Shown: positions 7,590 through 18,429, numbered from the stretch's first letter. The stretch is DNA of 64,000 nt from Paludisphaera soli (GCF_011064595.1 NZ_JAALJI010000008.1:62001-126000), one strand, 5' to 3'. Notes: generated from the letters alone by a model not told the origin. Program-made: numbers and translations.

Positions 7590-10158
7590 TCACGGGGCCG
7601 CGACAAGTTCCCGGAACTCGTCGCGGTCCCGGAAGACGGCGAGGTCGGCGTCGTCGCGGGCGGCGGCCCGCAGCGCGGGGTCGGCGGCGAGCGACTGCGC
7701 CAGTTCCCGAAGCGCCTGATCGACCGTCGCCGCGCGGTCGGGCTCGGCGAGCGACCCCTTCCCCCAGCGCGATCCCGAGCGCGCAGGCGACGTTGTAACG
7801 ATCGGCCGGCGCGAGCGGCCCGTCGGGATGTTCGAGGATCGCGGAGGCCTCGGCCCGCACGCGTCCGGCGTCCCCGCCGCGCGCGAGGCAGAGCAGGCGG
7901 AGGAAGCGGAGGCCCATCCTCCCCGGCCGATCGGGTAGGATCGCGAGCACCCGATCCCAATCGGGGAGCGCCTCGGCGAATCGACCGGCGGCCTCGAGCG
8001 CCTGCGCGCGAGCCCCGTGCAGGTTCTGGAGCGACTGGAGCAGGCGCAACGATTCCGGATCGTCGCGGAGCAGGGGGGCGATCCGCTCGATCGCCGTCGT
8101 GAAGAGCGCGACGGCCTGGTCGACGCGCCCCGTCCCGACCAGCAGGTTGCCGCGATTGACGTCCAGGTCGCAGAGGTCGGCCGCGTGCGAGGGGACTTGC
8201 GGCTGGGCGGTGATCGCGCGGGCGAGCAGGTCGGCGGCCTTCGCGTAGTCGGCCTCGGCCTGGTCCGGGCGGCCCAGCGAGGCCCGCGCATTGCCCAGGT
8301 TGATCAGGGTCTGGGCCGTCGAGGCTTCCAGCTTGGCGTCGTCGGGGCGGCCGGCGAGCATCGCCTCGTCGAGGGCGAAGGCCCGGGCGAGGTAGGGTTC
8401 CGACAGGTCCATCCGGCCCGCGATCTGCCAGGTCGAGCCGAGGTTGTGCAGACACCAGGCGAGGTCGTGCCGGCCCCATCCCGACGCGGGCTCCGGGCTC
8501 CGCTCGGCCAGCGCGAGGGCCTGTTCCAGCTCAACGATCGCCCGTTTCGGGTCGTCGTTCATCAGCAGGACGCCCAGCTTGATGTGGGAGATCATCCGAG
8601 GGCGGGTCAGCTCGGCGTCGTCCGGATCGTCCCGGGCGAGCGACTCCAGCAGGCGACGCGCCCGGAGCAGGTTCGCCTCGGCGTCGACCTTGCGCCCCAG
8701 CTCGACCTGGAGGCTCGCGGCCTCGATCGCCGCCCAGGCCGTGTCGCGGATCACCGCCACGTCGGTCGGCTCGGCCCGCGTCAGCGCATGGTCGTAGAAG
8801 CCGAGGGCGGCTTCGAGTTGGGCCCGCCGCAGCTCGTCCAGGCGGGGGACGTGACGGAACCGGGGGTCTTCGTGGATGGCCGTCAGGCGGCCGAGGGCCT
8901 CGCGCGCGTCGCGATAGTTCGCATCGGCCGCGGCCCGCTGGCGACCGGCTTCCAGGGTGGCGGCCTCGGCCCGTCCCAGGGCCTCGCGGAGCCGAGCGTT
9001 GTGGACCAGGACCCCCGCGAGGCCCCCGGCCGAGGCGACGACGACCAGCGCCGCGAACGCCGCCTGCGAGGGCCGCCGCCTCGCCCACTTGAAGGCCCGG
9101 TCGAGCGGGCCGGACGGCCGCGCGAGGATCGGCTCGCCGCGCGCGAACCGGTCGAGATCGTCGGCCAGCGTCGCCGCCGAGTCGTAGCGCCGGGCGGGAT
9201 CCTTCTCCAGGCACTTCAGGCAGATGGTCTGCACGTCGCGCGGGACGCCGGGCTGGAGCCTCCCCGGCGCGGGGGGCTCGCTCGATCGGACGAGGTCGAG
9301 GGTCTCGACGGGGGAGGGCGCCAGGAACGGCGGCCGGGCCGTCAGGCACTCGAACAGGATGGCCCCCAGCGCGTAGACGTCGACCGCCGGCCCGTCCCCG
9401 ACCGTAGAGCCCGAAGCCTGTTCCGGCGCCATGTACGACGGAGTCCCCATCAGGGCTCCGGTCCGCGTGGCCGGGCCCGCGCCGAGCAACTTGGCGAGCC
9501 CGAAGTCGGCGACCTTCGGCGCCCCCTCGGCGTCGAAGAGGATGTTCGGCGGCTTGAGGTCGCGATGCACCACGCCCTCGCGGTGAGCGTGGGCGATCGC
9601 CCGCGCCAGCGTCGCGGCCTCGTGAGCGGGGAGGGGCCCGGCGGCCAGGCGGTCGGCCAGCGATCCCCCCTCCAGCAACTCCATCGCATAGAACGGAGCC
9701 TCGTCGATCACGCCGACGTCATGGATCGGCACGATGTTGGGATGGCGGAGGCGAGCGGCGGCCTCGGCCTCGACCCGGAACCGCGCCAGCTGGGCGGGGC
9801 TGGCGTCCGTCCCGGCGGCGATCCGCTTGAGCGCGACGAGCCGGTCGAGCCCAACCTGACGCGCCCGATGGACGACCCCCATCCCCCCCCGGCCGATGAT
9901 CGCTTCCAGTTCATAGCCCGACGGGGCCGGGGGCGTCGTCGTCCCGGGCTCGGCACTGCCCCGAGCGGCCGCCTCGCGGAGCAGTTCCACGAGGGGATCG
10001 TCGACCGAGGAGAGTTCCAGCGCCTCGCGACACGCGTCGCACGATTCGAGATGCCGTTCGACGCGGTCGGCGTCGGACGGCTCGACCTCCCCGCGCCCGA
10101 AGGCGGCGAGGAGGTCGGGTTCGGGATGGGGGTGGGTCGTCGCCGAGGGTTCGTTCAT
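7590..10158 (-). CDS. Zinc-finger/PknB-type Ser/Thr kinase with TPR tail, frameshifted near the 3' end
   Basis: Starts at ATG 10158. Domains in order: anti-sigma-like zinc finger (H36, C40, C43), kinase with P-loop IGRGGMGVV (88-96), Lys111, HRD 198-200, DFG 218-220 and APE 244-246, a membrane helix at about 367-387, then a long TPR region outside. All catalytic residues are present. At about 7755-7765 the frame must shift by one base (C4-TT-C5 tract on the plus strand) to continue into the usual family ending (DDADLAVFRDRDEFRELV) and stop at 7590; unshifted, it runs as Arg/Pro-rich nonsense to 7516 and overlaps the convergent gene. The zinc finger and the ECF sigma gene upstream suggest sigma-factor control, an inference. 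Confidence 0.85.
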
Positions 10159-10225
10159 GGCTGCGGAGGCTCCATCGTCCCTCGCCCCATTTCAGCATCC
10201 CGGGCCGGCTTCCGCGAGGGTCACG

Positions 10226-11325
10226 TCACGACCGTGCGCGGCGGGCCAGCGCCGCCGCGCCGAGCCCGCCCAGCAGCGCCAGCGCCAGCGACGAGGGCTC
10301 GGGGACCGACGCCGGCCCGCCCAGGTAGCCGAACTCGACCACGCCCGGTTGCTGATTGTTGGCGCCGCCGCCGGGCCCCGTCGAGATCGTCCTCCCGCGC
10401 TGGATGATGGTCGCCGTCTCGGTGAGCACGAGGATCCGCCCGCCCCCCGAGAAGTAAGAGCCCCCCTCCGCCTTGATCGTGGAGAACGCGCTCGTCTCGA
10501 TCGTCGGCGCGTGGATCAAGAGCCCGCCCCCCGACCCGCCGCCGGCGTTCGCCGCCAGGGCGTTGCCGGAATCCCCGCCGCTGGCGGAGAGCAACGACCC
10601 CACCCCGAAGTGGATCGAATCGGAGGCGCCCAGCTCGATCGCGCCTCCACCCCCGCCGCCGCCGCTGCCGATCGCGTGGCACAGGTTGAGCCCGGCGCCG
10701 CCGCCGCCCGAACCGCCCAGGAGCAGGTCGTGCAGGTCGCCGTAGACGGCGCCGAACTGCCCCCGATCGTTCGCTCCCCCCTGGCCCCCGTAACCGCCGC
10801 CGCCCGCGTTGTTCGGCAGGCCGCCGGGACTCCCCGGGCCGCCGCCGGGCCCTTCGCCGGTCTGGCTGCCATCGCCCCCCTTGCCGCCGCCCGCTCCCCC
10901 CAGGCCTCCCTTGCCGTCGCCCCCGAGCCCGCTGGAGTCATGCCCTCCAGCCCGTCGGCCGTCAAGGCGCCGGTCAGCACGATCGTGGACTGCGAGAGGA
11001 GGGCCAGGGGATTCGCCCCGATCGCCGTGATCGTCACCCCTGCGCCGATGTTGATCGAGCTGAACGTCAGCACCGAGATCGTCGGATTGTAGCCGCCGCC
11101 CTGGGAGTACGTCGTCCCGGTGAAGAGGATGTTGTCGGCGGAGTCGCGCAGCGTCGGGCTGCCGTCGGTGTTGATCGTGTAGGCCCCGCTGGTCAGGTTG
11201 AGCGCCCCCAGAGAGGCGAACGAGCCGGGGTCGAGCCAATCGGCGCGGGTCGGGGAGGCCGCGAACGGTGCGGCCAGGGCCAGGGCGAGCGTCGCCCGGA
11301 AGCGGAGCGATCGGGGAAGTCTCAT
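10226..11325 (-). pseudogene. Gly-rich PEP-CTERM exported protein, frameshifted
   Basis: The N-terminal half starts at ATG 11325 with a GAGGAG site and a signal peptide (LALALAAPFAASPTRAD) and reads sensibly to about 10940 (IVLTGALTADGLEG). From there the sensible protein lies in another frame: a Gly-rich section (GLGGDGKGGLGGAGGGKGG and similar) ending in a textbook PEP-CTERM sorting tail, VPEPSSLALALLGG plus a short basic end, stopping at 10226. A single-base indel between about 10930 and 10955 explains the break. The intact product would be about 365 residues, exported and processed by an exosortase. It sits between the ECF sigma and kinase genes. Either a real pseudogene or a sequence error. 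Confidence 0.75.
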
Positions 11326-11485
11326 CGCGGCGTTCTCCTCCCGGTGTCATCGATGGTCCGACGAGGCCGGCGCGACGGCTCATGCCCGCGTTGCCGGCGA
11401 CCGACAAGAGAGTGCGCCGATCGTCGCACCCTGTCAGGCTCGCGTGCGATGTGGCGGGAAATCGACGCAACCGCCCCACCCGACC

Positions 11486-12064
11486 TCAAGACACCAGGCC
11501 CCGCACCTCCTCGCGGAGCCGACGCAGAACGCGCGACTTGCCGATCAGGACCGCGTTGACCGACAGCCCCGACTCCTCGGCGACGGACGCCGCCGATCGA
11601 CCTTCGACGACCACGAGCCGGAACGGACGCCAGGTCGAGGGGGCGAACACCGGCTCGACCAGTCTCATGACCTGGGCGGCGACGTGCTCGTCTTGCTCGC
11701 GGTCCCACGCCCGCCCCGGCTCGCCGCCCTCGTCTTCGAGCAGGGCGAGCCGCTCGTCATGGCCGTTGAGCGGCCCGTTTCGCCTCGCCCGCCAGTATCC
11801 CCTAAGTCGGTTGACCGTCACCGACGGCACCCATTTCCGGAACGCCCCCTTGCGACCGTTGTGGTCGAAGCTCGGCATCTCCCGGAAGATCACCAGGAGG
11901 ATCTCCTGCGCCAGGTCGTCGGCGTCGGCGTCCGGCACCCCCTGGCCGAAGAGCCATCCCCGGATCAGGGGCGCGTAAAGCGCCTCGAACCGCCGCCACG
12001 ACATCTGGTCGTCCGGCCGGCTTCGGAGCCGATCCAGCAAACTCCTCGGCGTCTCGTTCATCAT
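11486..12064 (-). CDS. ECF-type RNA polymerase sigma factor
   Basis: 192 residues from ATG 12064 (a second ATG follows directly). Region 2 is clear ([20 protein letters not shown]), with the DNA-melting/-10 segment after it ([18 protein letters not shown]), and region 4 is a helix-turn-helix ([22 protein letters not shown]). The gene points toward the PEP-CTERM and kinase genes. In planctomycetes, ECF factors often neighbour membrane kinases that carry a zinc finger; the kinase at 7590-10158 has such a finger, so regulation by it is plausible. No classical anti-sigma gene is adjacent. The 190-base gap to purC on the other side holds divergent promoters. Confidence 0.92.
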   Translation of the reverse strand: MMNETPRSLLDRLRSRPDDQMSWRRFEALYAPLIRGWLFGQGVPDADADDLAQEILLVIFREMPSFDHNGRKGAFRKWVPSVTVNRLRGYWRARRNGPLNGHDERLALLEDEGGEPGRAWDREQDEHVAAQVMRLVEPVFAPSTWRPFRLVVVEGRSAASVAEESGLSVNAVLIGKSRVLRRLREEVRGLVS

Positions 12065-12254
12065 CCACCGCGACCGCGAAACGGCTTCGTCTCGGCGCCC
12101 GGCCCTGCGTCTACCAGGTTATACGGCGCGGATGCCGGCGGTGACGAGGGGCGGCCCCCTTCCTGGGCGACTGGTCGGGGTCTTGCCGCGATCGGGGGAT
12201 TTGATTAGATTCAACCCCGGCGCGTTGATGAACGGATGTCGGGTGGAGGCGGTC

Positions 12255-13142
12255 GTGGCGATCTCGGAATCGGGCCTGGAGGGCCTTCCCAAGAAGCAGG
12301 GGAAGGTCCGCGACGTGTACGACCTGGGAGACCAGTTGTTGCTGGTCGCCACGGATCGCATCAGCGCGTTCGACTGGGTTCTGCCGACGCCGATCCCCGA
12401 CAAGGGGCGGGTGCTCTCCAGCCTCAGCGAGTTCTGGTTCGAACGTCTGGGCGTCCCCAACCACCTGATCTCCAGCCAGGTCGACGACTTCCCCGTCGCG
12501 CTCGACGACCGGGCCCGCAAGGACCTGCGCGGGCGGGCGATGCTCGTCCGCAAGGCCCGGGTCGCCCCGTTCGAGTGCGTCGTCCGGGGCTATCTCTCCG
12601 GCAGCGGCTGGAAGGAGTACCGGGCGTCGGGAGAGGTCTGCGGCGTGAAGCTCCCGCCGGGGCTCGTGGAGAGCGATCGCATCGACCCGATCTTCACCCC
12701 CGCCACCAAGGCCGAGACCGGGCACGACGAGAACGTCTCGTTCGACGTGATGGCCGACGCGCTCGGGACCGAGGTCGCCGCCACGCTCCGGGCCAGGAGC
12801 CTGGAGGTCTACGGCAAGGCCGCCGAGACGGCCCGCGAGAAGGGCCTGATCCTCGCCGACACCAAGTTCGAGTGGGGGTTCGACGAGCGGACCGGCGAAC
12901 TCCTGCTGATCGACGAGGTCCTCACGCCCGACAGCTCCCGGTACTGGTCGATCGAGACGTACAGGCCCGGCGGGCCGCAGCCGTCGTTCGACAAGCAGTA
13001 CGTCCGCGACTGGCTGGAGGCGACCGGCTGGGACAAGTCCAGCCCGCCCCCCGCGCTGCCGGACGACGTGGTGGCCCGGACCCGATCGAAGTACATCGAA
13101 GCCTACGAACTGCTGACCGGCCGCCCGTTCCCCTGGCGCTGA
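12255..13142 (+). CDS. purC: Phosphoribosylaminoimidazole-succinocarboxamide synthase
   Basis: About 295 residues. I prefer GTG 12255, which has GGAGG five bases upstream and gives the family's usual start ([23 protein letters not shown]); an in-frame ATG at 12228 lacks a ribosome site. The SAICAR synthase hallmarks are present: [25 protein letters not shown] near the N-terminus, [14 protein letters not shown], and [12 protein letters not shown]. It joins CAIR and aspartate with ATP in step 8 of purine synthesis, in the cytoplasm. Length fits the roughly 295-300-residue bacterial/yeast-like class. aroC starts 33 bases downstream on the same strand, so the two are probably co-transcribed though not pathway-related. 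Confidence 0.95.
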   Translation: MAISESGLEGLPKKQGKVRDVYDLGDQLLLVATDRISAFDWVLPTPIPDKGRVLSSLSEFWFERLGVPNHLISSQVDDFPVALDDRARKDLRGRAMLVRKARVAPFECVVRGYLSGSGWKEYRASGEVCGVKLPPGLVESDRIDPIFTPATKAETGHDENVSFDVMADALGTEVAATLRARSLEVYGKAAETAREKGLILADTKFEWGFDERTGELLLIDEVLTPDSSRYWSIETYRPGGPQPSFDKQYVRDWLEATGWDKSSPPPALPDDVVARTRSKYIEAYELLTGRPFPWR

Positions 13143-13175
13143 CGCCGCCCCGACGAAGGCCCGAAAGACCCGCCC

Positions 13176-14330
13176 ATGCTCCGCTACCTGACCGCCGGTG
13201 AATCGCACGGAACGGCCCTGACCGCGATCGTCGAGGGCTTCCCCGCCGGGGTGACGCTCGACAAGTCGTTCATCGACCGCGAGCTGGAGCGCCGGCAGGG
13301 GGGCTACGGCCGGGGCAAGCGGCAGAAGCTGGAGACCGACCGGATCTCCATCGAATCGGGGACCTTCAAGGGGGTCAGCACCGGCGCGCCGATCACGCTC
13401 CGCCTGATCAACAACGACGCCAAGCTCGAACGCCTGGCCGAGCCCGCCGCCCCGCGCGGGGGGCATGTGGACCTGGCGGGCTCGATCAGTTACCAGACGG
13501 GCATCCGCCAGGTCCTCGAACGCGCGAGCGCCCGCGAGACGGCCGTTCGCGTGGCCGCCGGGGCGCTGGCGAGGCTCGTGCTGAGGGAGGTCGGGATCAC
13601 CGTCTTCGGCTACGTCGCCGAGCTGGGGGGGATCGCCGCGCCGCCCCTGGGCCTGGACCTGGCCGTTCGCGACGCCAGCCCGGTCTACACGCTGAACCCG
13701 GAGGCCGACGCGGCGATCGTGGCGGCGATCGACGCCGCCCGCGAGGCCGGCGACACGCTCGGCGGGATCGTCGAGACGGTCGTCACCGGCTGCCCGATCG
13801 GCCTGGGGAGCCACGTCCAGCCCGACCGCCGCCTCGACGCCCGCCTCGCCTGCGCGGTCATGGGGATCCAGGCGATCAAGGCCGTCGAGATCGGCCTGGG
13901 GATCGAGGCCGCCAAGCGCCCCGGCTCGAAGGTCATGGACCCGATCCGCTACGAGCCCGAGCACGACGCCGACGACCGCCGCCACGGGTTCCGGCGGCCC
14001 TCCAACAACGCCGGCGGGATCGAGGGGGGCACGTCCAACGGCGAGCCGATCGTCGTCCGAGCGGCCAAGAAGCCGATCAGCACCCTGGCCAGTCGCGGCC
14101 CCTCGATCAACATGGCGACGAAGCAGGAATCCCCGGCCACCTACGAGCGGTCCGACGTCTGCGCGGTGCCCGCCGCCAGCGTGATCGTCGAGAACGTCGT
14201 GGGCTTCGAGATCGCCGCCGCCCTCCTGGAGCGGTTCGACGGCTCCAGCCTCGATTCGCTGAAGGCGACGATGGCCGCCGTTCACGCCCTGAACCGCGAG
14301 AAGCTCCACCACTGGGCCGAGCGCCCGTAG
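13176..14330 (+). CDS. aroC: Chorismate synthase
   Basis: 384 residues from ATG 13176. The FMN-dependent enzyme removes phosphate from EPSP to form chorismate, the last shikimate step. The family signature GESHGTALTAIVEGFPAG is at the N-terminus, followed by RRQGGYGRGKRQKLETD (substrate phosphate site), the family's SARETAVRVAAGALAR helix (here RASARETAVRVAAG) and the C-terminal RSDVCAVPAASVIVENV signature. Length is normal. It follows purC closely. It is the only aromatic pathway gene in the window. No leader peptide or attenuator was seen in front of it, so control is probably from the purC promoter. Confidence 0.97.
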   Translation: MLRYLTAGESHGTALTAIVEGFPAGVTLDKSFIDRELERRQGGYGRGKRQKLETDRISIESGTFKGVSTGAPITLRLINNDAKLERLAEPAAPRGGHVDLAGSISYQTGIRQVLERASARETAVRVAAGALARLVLREVGITVFGYVAELGGIAAPPLGLDLAVRDASPVYTLNPEADAAIVAAIDAAREAGDTLGGIVETVVTGCPIGLGSHVQPDRRLDARLACAVMGIQAIKAVEIGLGIEAAKRPGSKVMDPIRYEPEHDADDRRHGFRRPSNNAGGIEGGTSNGEPIVVRAAKKPISTLASRGPSINMATKQESPATYERSDVCAVPAASVIVENVVGFEIAAALLERFDGSSLDSLKATMAAVHALNREKLHHWAERP

Positions 14331-14490
14331 AACCCTCACGGTCGCCCGCCGGGCGTCCCGAGCCGGCTCAATTCGCGCGACCGAGCCGGGCGATACAACG
14401 TAGGTGACGCGCCAGGCCGCGGGCCGCCCGGAGGAGCCGGGCGACGGCGACCGTCCTCGGCGCACTTCGTCCGATTCGAGGGAGGCACGG

Positions 14491-15819
14491 ATGTTCCCCC
14501 TTTCGCGACCGGCCCGCCAGGGGCTGGCGACGGCGGCCCTCGCGGCCCTGACGGTCCTGCCCACGGGCTTCACCGCGTTCCACGCCTGGCGGATCAACCG
14601 CCCGGGCCACGTCCGCGACGTGGAGATCACCCTGGGCCGTCGGCTGGGGCTCCAGGTGACGCTCGACGCCGTGGCCTATCCCCGCCCGGGCGAGGTCCGC
14701 TTCCGGGGGATCGTCCTCCGCCAGGAGGAGCCCCGGGGCAAGGGGCTGGCCGAGATCGCCCGCGCGGCGTCGCTGCGCCTTGTCGAGTCCGGCCGCGACC
14801 TGGTCGTCCACGCCGACGAGTTGGCCCTGCGGGGCGAGAGCCCGGACCTGGCCATGACCCAGGTCGGCTCGCTCCTCCAGCGCTCCGGCGAGGTCCCCTA
14901 CGACCGCGTCGAGCTGACCGCGCCCGCGTGCCGGCTCGACCTCGGGCCGGGGCTGGGCTTCCAGCTTCAGGACCTCGCGGCGACGATGGCGTCGGAGGCG
15001 TCGGGCCCGACGGTCCGCGTGGCCTACCGGGTCGTCGAGCCGGGCTCGAAGACCCGCTGCGAGCTGACCTTGAGCCGCGACCGAAAGGTCGACCCGGTGA
15101 AGACCACGCTGGCGCTCAAGACACTGGAAGGGCTGCCGCTGCCGGCCCGCGCGCTGAACGTCTTCTTCGACGCCAGCGGCTGGCTCGGCGAGGCCGCCCG
15201 CGTCGACGGCCGGCTCACGCTCCGTCGCTCGGGCGGCGGCGGTTGGGAGGGGGACTTCGCGGGCGACCTCCACGACGTCGACCTCGCGTCCCTGGTCGGC
15301 CGAAGGTTCCCCAGCCACCGGCTCGCCGGCAAGGCGCGGGTGTCGATCGAGAACGCCCGATGGGGCGATCGGCCGGGGCAGGGGCCGGGCTGGATCGAGG
15401 CCCGTGGCAAGCTCGCCTCCGGCCCCGGCGAAGTCGGCGCCGACCTGCTGGCGGCCCTCGCCCGCGAGATGAGCTTCCGCCCGGCCTCGCGACCCGTCCG
15501 GATCGACCCCCGCAAGCCCGAGGTCGACTTCGCCGCCCTGGGCCTGGCGTTCGACATGCGGGCCGACGGCGAGATCCACCTGGCCGGCGCCCTGGGCAAC
15601 GAGTACCCGCCCGACGCCGTGCTGGCCGTCGGCGCCAACGCCCTGATCCACGCCCCGGAGGGAGCGAGCAGCGTCCACGGGCTCATCAAGACCCTGGTCC
15701 CCGTGGCCGCCGCCCGGCCGGGCACGCTCGTCCCGCTGACGTCGGAGTCCCGCGTCCTGCTCTGCCTCCCCGTCGCGCCCGACGCGGTCCGGCCGGTCCG
15801 CACGATGGGGGCGAACTGA
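14491..15819 (+). CDS. Hypothetical membrane-anchored protein, AsmA/DUF-like
   Basis: 442 residues from ATG 14491, chosen for a GAGGGAGG site seven bases upstream. It opens with one hydrophobic helix (LATAALAALTVLPTGFTAFHAW) serving as a signal anchor, then a soluble region rich in beta strands: repeated patterns such as GRRLGLQVTLDAVAYPRPGEVRFRG and later GKARVSIENARW. This alternation is reminiscent of AsmA-like or TamB-like lipid-transport proteins, but I cannot prove homology from sequence alone. It lies 160 bases after aroC and is probably periplasmic with an N-terminal tether. No catalytic motif is visible. Confidence 0.7.
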   Translation: MFPLSRPARQGLATAALAALTVLPTGFTAFHAWRINRPGHVRDVEITLGRRLGLQVTLDAVAYPRPGEVRFRGIVLRQEEPRGKGLAEIARAASLRLVESGRDLVVHADELALRGESPDLAMTQVGSLLQRSGEVPYDRVELTAPACRLDLGPGLGFQLQDLAATMASEASGPTVRVAYRVVEPGSKTRCELTLSRDRKVDPVKTTLALKTLEGLPLPARALNVFFDASGWLGEAARVDGRLTLRRSGGGGWEGDFAGDLHDVDLASLVGRRFPSHRLAGKARVSIENARWGDRPGQGPGWIEARGKLASGPGEVGADLLAALAREMSFRPASRPVRIDPRKPEVDFAALGLAFDMRADGEIHLAGALGNEYPPDAVLAVGANALIHAPEGASSVHGLIKTLVPVAAARPGTLVPLTSESRVLLCLPVAPDAVRPVRTMGAN

Positions 15820-15841
15820 GAGGCCGAGGCGCCGCCCGGGG

Positions 15842-15900
15842 AACTCCTAAACAACAACATATGAACCGACGCCTTACCCTTGACGGCGGGGAAGGCGTCG
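15842..15900 (-). terminator. recA intrinsic terminator
   Basis: Nine-base-pair perfect stem (CGACGCCTT at 15867-15875 with AAGGCGTCG at 15892-15900). On the minus strand it is followed by a T-rich stretch (rc of 15842-15866, TTGTTGTTT), right after the recA stop codon. It lies between convergent genes. Confidence 0.65.
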
Positions 15901-15911
15901 GCAAGCTCGGC

Positions 15912-17009
<1,098 letters not shown>

Positions 17010-17056
17010 GACCAAGGCTCCTTCATATCGAGCAGAGTTCTGTACGCCCGATCACT

Positions 17057-17085
17057 AGTGTAGCACGTCTCGGGTTTCGGGTCAA
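17057..17085 (-). promoter_or_regulatory. Sigma-70-type promoter of recA
   Basis: On the minus strand TTGACC (17080-17085) and TACACT (17057-17062) are separated by exactly 17 bases. The -35 box overlaps the thpR stop codon, so recA can be expressed independently from the gene upstream. Transcription would start near 17050. Confidence 0.6.
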
Positions 17086-17699
17086 GTCTCGGTGCGAGTC
17101 CGTGCCGATGCCAGCGGCCCACGCGCGAGCGCGGCGTGGGTGGGGCCCTCGGGGGTCAGGGTCGAGGAGTAGGCGACGACCTCGCCGACGGTGAACTCGC
17201 CGGCGGACCAGTCGTGGTATCTGGCGAGGATCTCGCCCAGGTCGGGCGGGGCGACGGCGGTCGGGCCCTTGCCGCGTCCCGCCTTCAGGCGGCCGAGCGT
17301 GACGTGCGGCGTGAACCGCGTGTCCTCGGGGGGTCGGCCGATGGCGCGAAGGTGGTCGACGACCGCCTTGTGCAGGGCGGCGAGCGGCTCGACGCCGGGG
17401 CCGTCGAACCCCGCCCAGGCGACCCGGGGCCGATCCGGCTTCGGGAACGCGCCCAGGCCGGCGATGCGGACCTCGAACCGCTTGCAGGTCCGCGCGGCCT
17501 TGGCGGCGGCCTCGCAGACGGCGTTCAGGTCGATGTAGGGGACATCCCCCAGGAACGCCAGCGTCATGTGGAACGGCGCACCGTCGGTCCATCGGAATTC
17601 GGGGACCAGCGGCGCGAGCCTCGCCTGGAGCTTCGACAGCCGCTCGGAGATCGGCGAGGGGACGTCGATCGCGAGGAACGTCCGGGTCGTCTGGGCCAT
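17082..17699 (-). CDS. thpR: RNA 2',3'-cyclic phosphodiesterase
   Basis: 205 residues from ATG 17699 (AAGGA site upstream). The two catalytic HxT motifs of the 2H phosphoesterase/LigT superfamily are present: HMTL at 44-47 and HVTL at 132-135, at the family's usual spacing. The enzyme opens 2',3'-cyclic phosphates and can ligate tRNA halves in vitro; it is cytoplasmic. It sits directly upstream of recA, which has its own promoter inside the end of this gene. The reading frame stays open far upstream, to 18335, through a repeat array; that extension has no resemblance to the family and is not counted as coding. Confidence 0.93.
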   Translation of the reverse strand: MAQTTRTFLAIDVPSPISERLSKLQARLAPLVPEFRWTDGAPFHMTLAFLGDVPYIDLNAVCEAAAKAARTCKRFEVRIAGLGAFPKPDRPRVAWAGFDGPGVEPLAALHKAVVDHLRAIGRPPEDTRFTPHVTLGRLKAGRGKGPTAVAPPDLGEILARYHDWSAGEFTVGEVVAYSSTLTPEGPTHAALARGPLASARTRTET

Positions 17700-17877
17700 C
17701 GCGTCGTCTCGTCCTTTCCCCTGGCTGGCTCGTCGTTTCGGAGATCCGGCATCATACCCCGGCGTCGAGCGCCGTGCGAGGCGTCGGGCCTCTTCGGCCC
17801 CCGTGCGCGACCGCCAGGTTGCGGCTTCGCGACGGCGACGCCTCGAAATGAGGAACCTGACGATCCTCCGGGATCGA

Positions 17878-18281
17878 GATTGGCTTCGTTCGGCGCGGCA
17901 CGATGTCCCGAAGCCCCCCGCCGCGCGACGTCCTCTGAGCTTCGACCCCCGCCGGCGGTCTGAGGGATCGGCTTCGATTGGGTTCGTTCGCGCACGACCA
18001 GCGAGCGGATTCTCCGACGCAACCTCCTGGGTTTCCTTAATTTGCAACCACTGCGAGGATTGGGTTCGTTCGGCGCGATTCGACCGTGCGACGATGGCTC
18101 CATCAGGCCCATTGGCATGGCGGTGGTCCTCGCCGGCCGATCGCGGCGATCCCCCGGATGCGCCCCGGGAATCGGCTTCGATTGGGTTCGTTCGCGCGCG
18201 GCCTGCGGACTCTTCTTGAAACGCAATACGTTCGGATTTCACGACTTGCATCCGCCAGAGAGATTGGGTTCGTTCGGCGCG
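17878..18281 (-). repeat. Array of CGAACGAACCCAATC-core interspersed repeats
   Basis: Five copies, all in one orientation, of a 20-21-base repeat. Read on the plus strand: form A (GATTGGGTTCGTTCGGCGCG) at 17878-17897 (one mismatch), 18058-18077 and 18262-18281; form B, preceded by ATCGGCTTC and ending TTCGTTCGCGC, at 17976-17996 and 18180-18200. They alternate A-B-A-B-A. The B-to-A distance is exactly 82 bases both times and the spacers share short conserved spots, so two diverged units of about 110 bases (17968-18077 and 18172-18281) are visible. The unit is non-coding, lies between thpR and a small hypothetical gene, and resembles dispersed intergenic repeats of other planctomycetes. Confidence 0.8.
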
Positions 18282-18326
18282 CCTGGCCACTCCTCGCTCA
18301 GCACCACCGACTCGGGGTGTTGAACG

Positions 18327-18429
18327 GGGTGCCACGGGTTCGGAGAACCTGAAAATCGGCGTCGGGCCGATCCCGAGCCGTAGCTGAGATCCCCGGCCGG
18401 TCCACGGGTTCTCCGACCCCGTGGCACCC
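18327..18429. repeat. REP-like palindrome, GGTGCCACGGG family (copy 1)
   Basis: Arms at 18327-18350 and 18406-18429 are inverted copies matching at 22 of 24 positions, around a 55-base loop. The arm core CACGGGTTCGGAGA recurs in the compact palindrome at 40687-40723. A long cruciform or RNA hairpin is expected; no coding role seen. Confidence 0.75.

Noticed and set aside
7516-7790. Programmed ribosomal frameshift in the kinase
   Set aside because: No slippery heptamer with downstream structure recognisable, and similar breaks occur in three other genes, so error or mutation is simpler.
12111-14630. Open frame of 839 codons on the minus strand opposite purC and aroC
   Set aside because: Antisense to two well-recognised genes; product has GC-rich shadow composition (Gly/Asp/Arg/Val) and no motif.
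17016-17056. LexA/SOS box before recA
   Set aside because: Only a weak CAGA-AC-TCTG palindrome; it matches no known LexA consensus well enough.
17878-18281. Array considered as CRISPR
   Set aside because: Spacings of 82, 98 and 122 bases, two alternating repeat forms, conserved spots in spacers and no cas genes.
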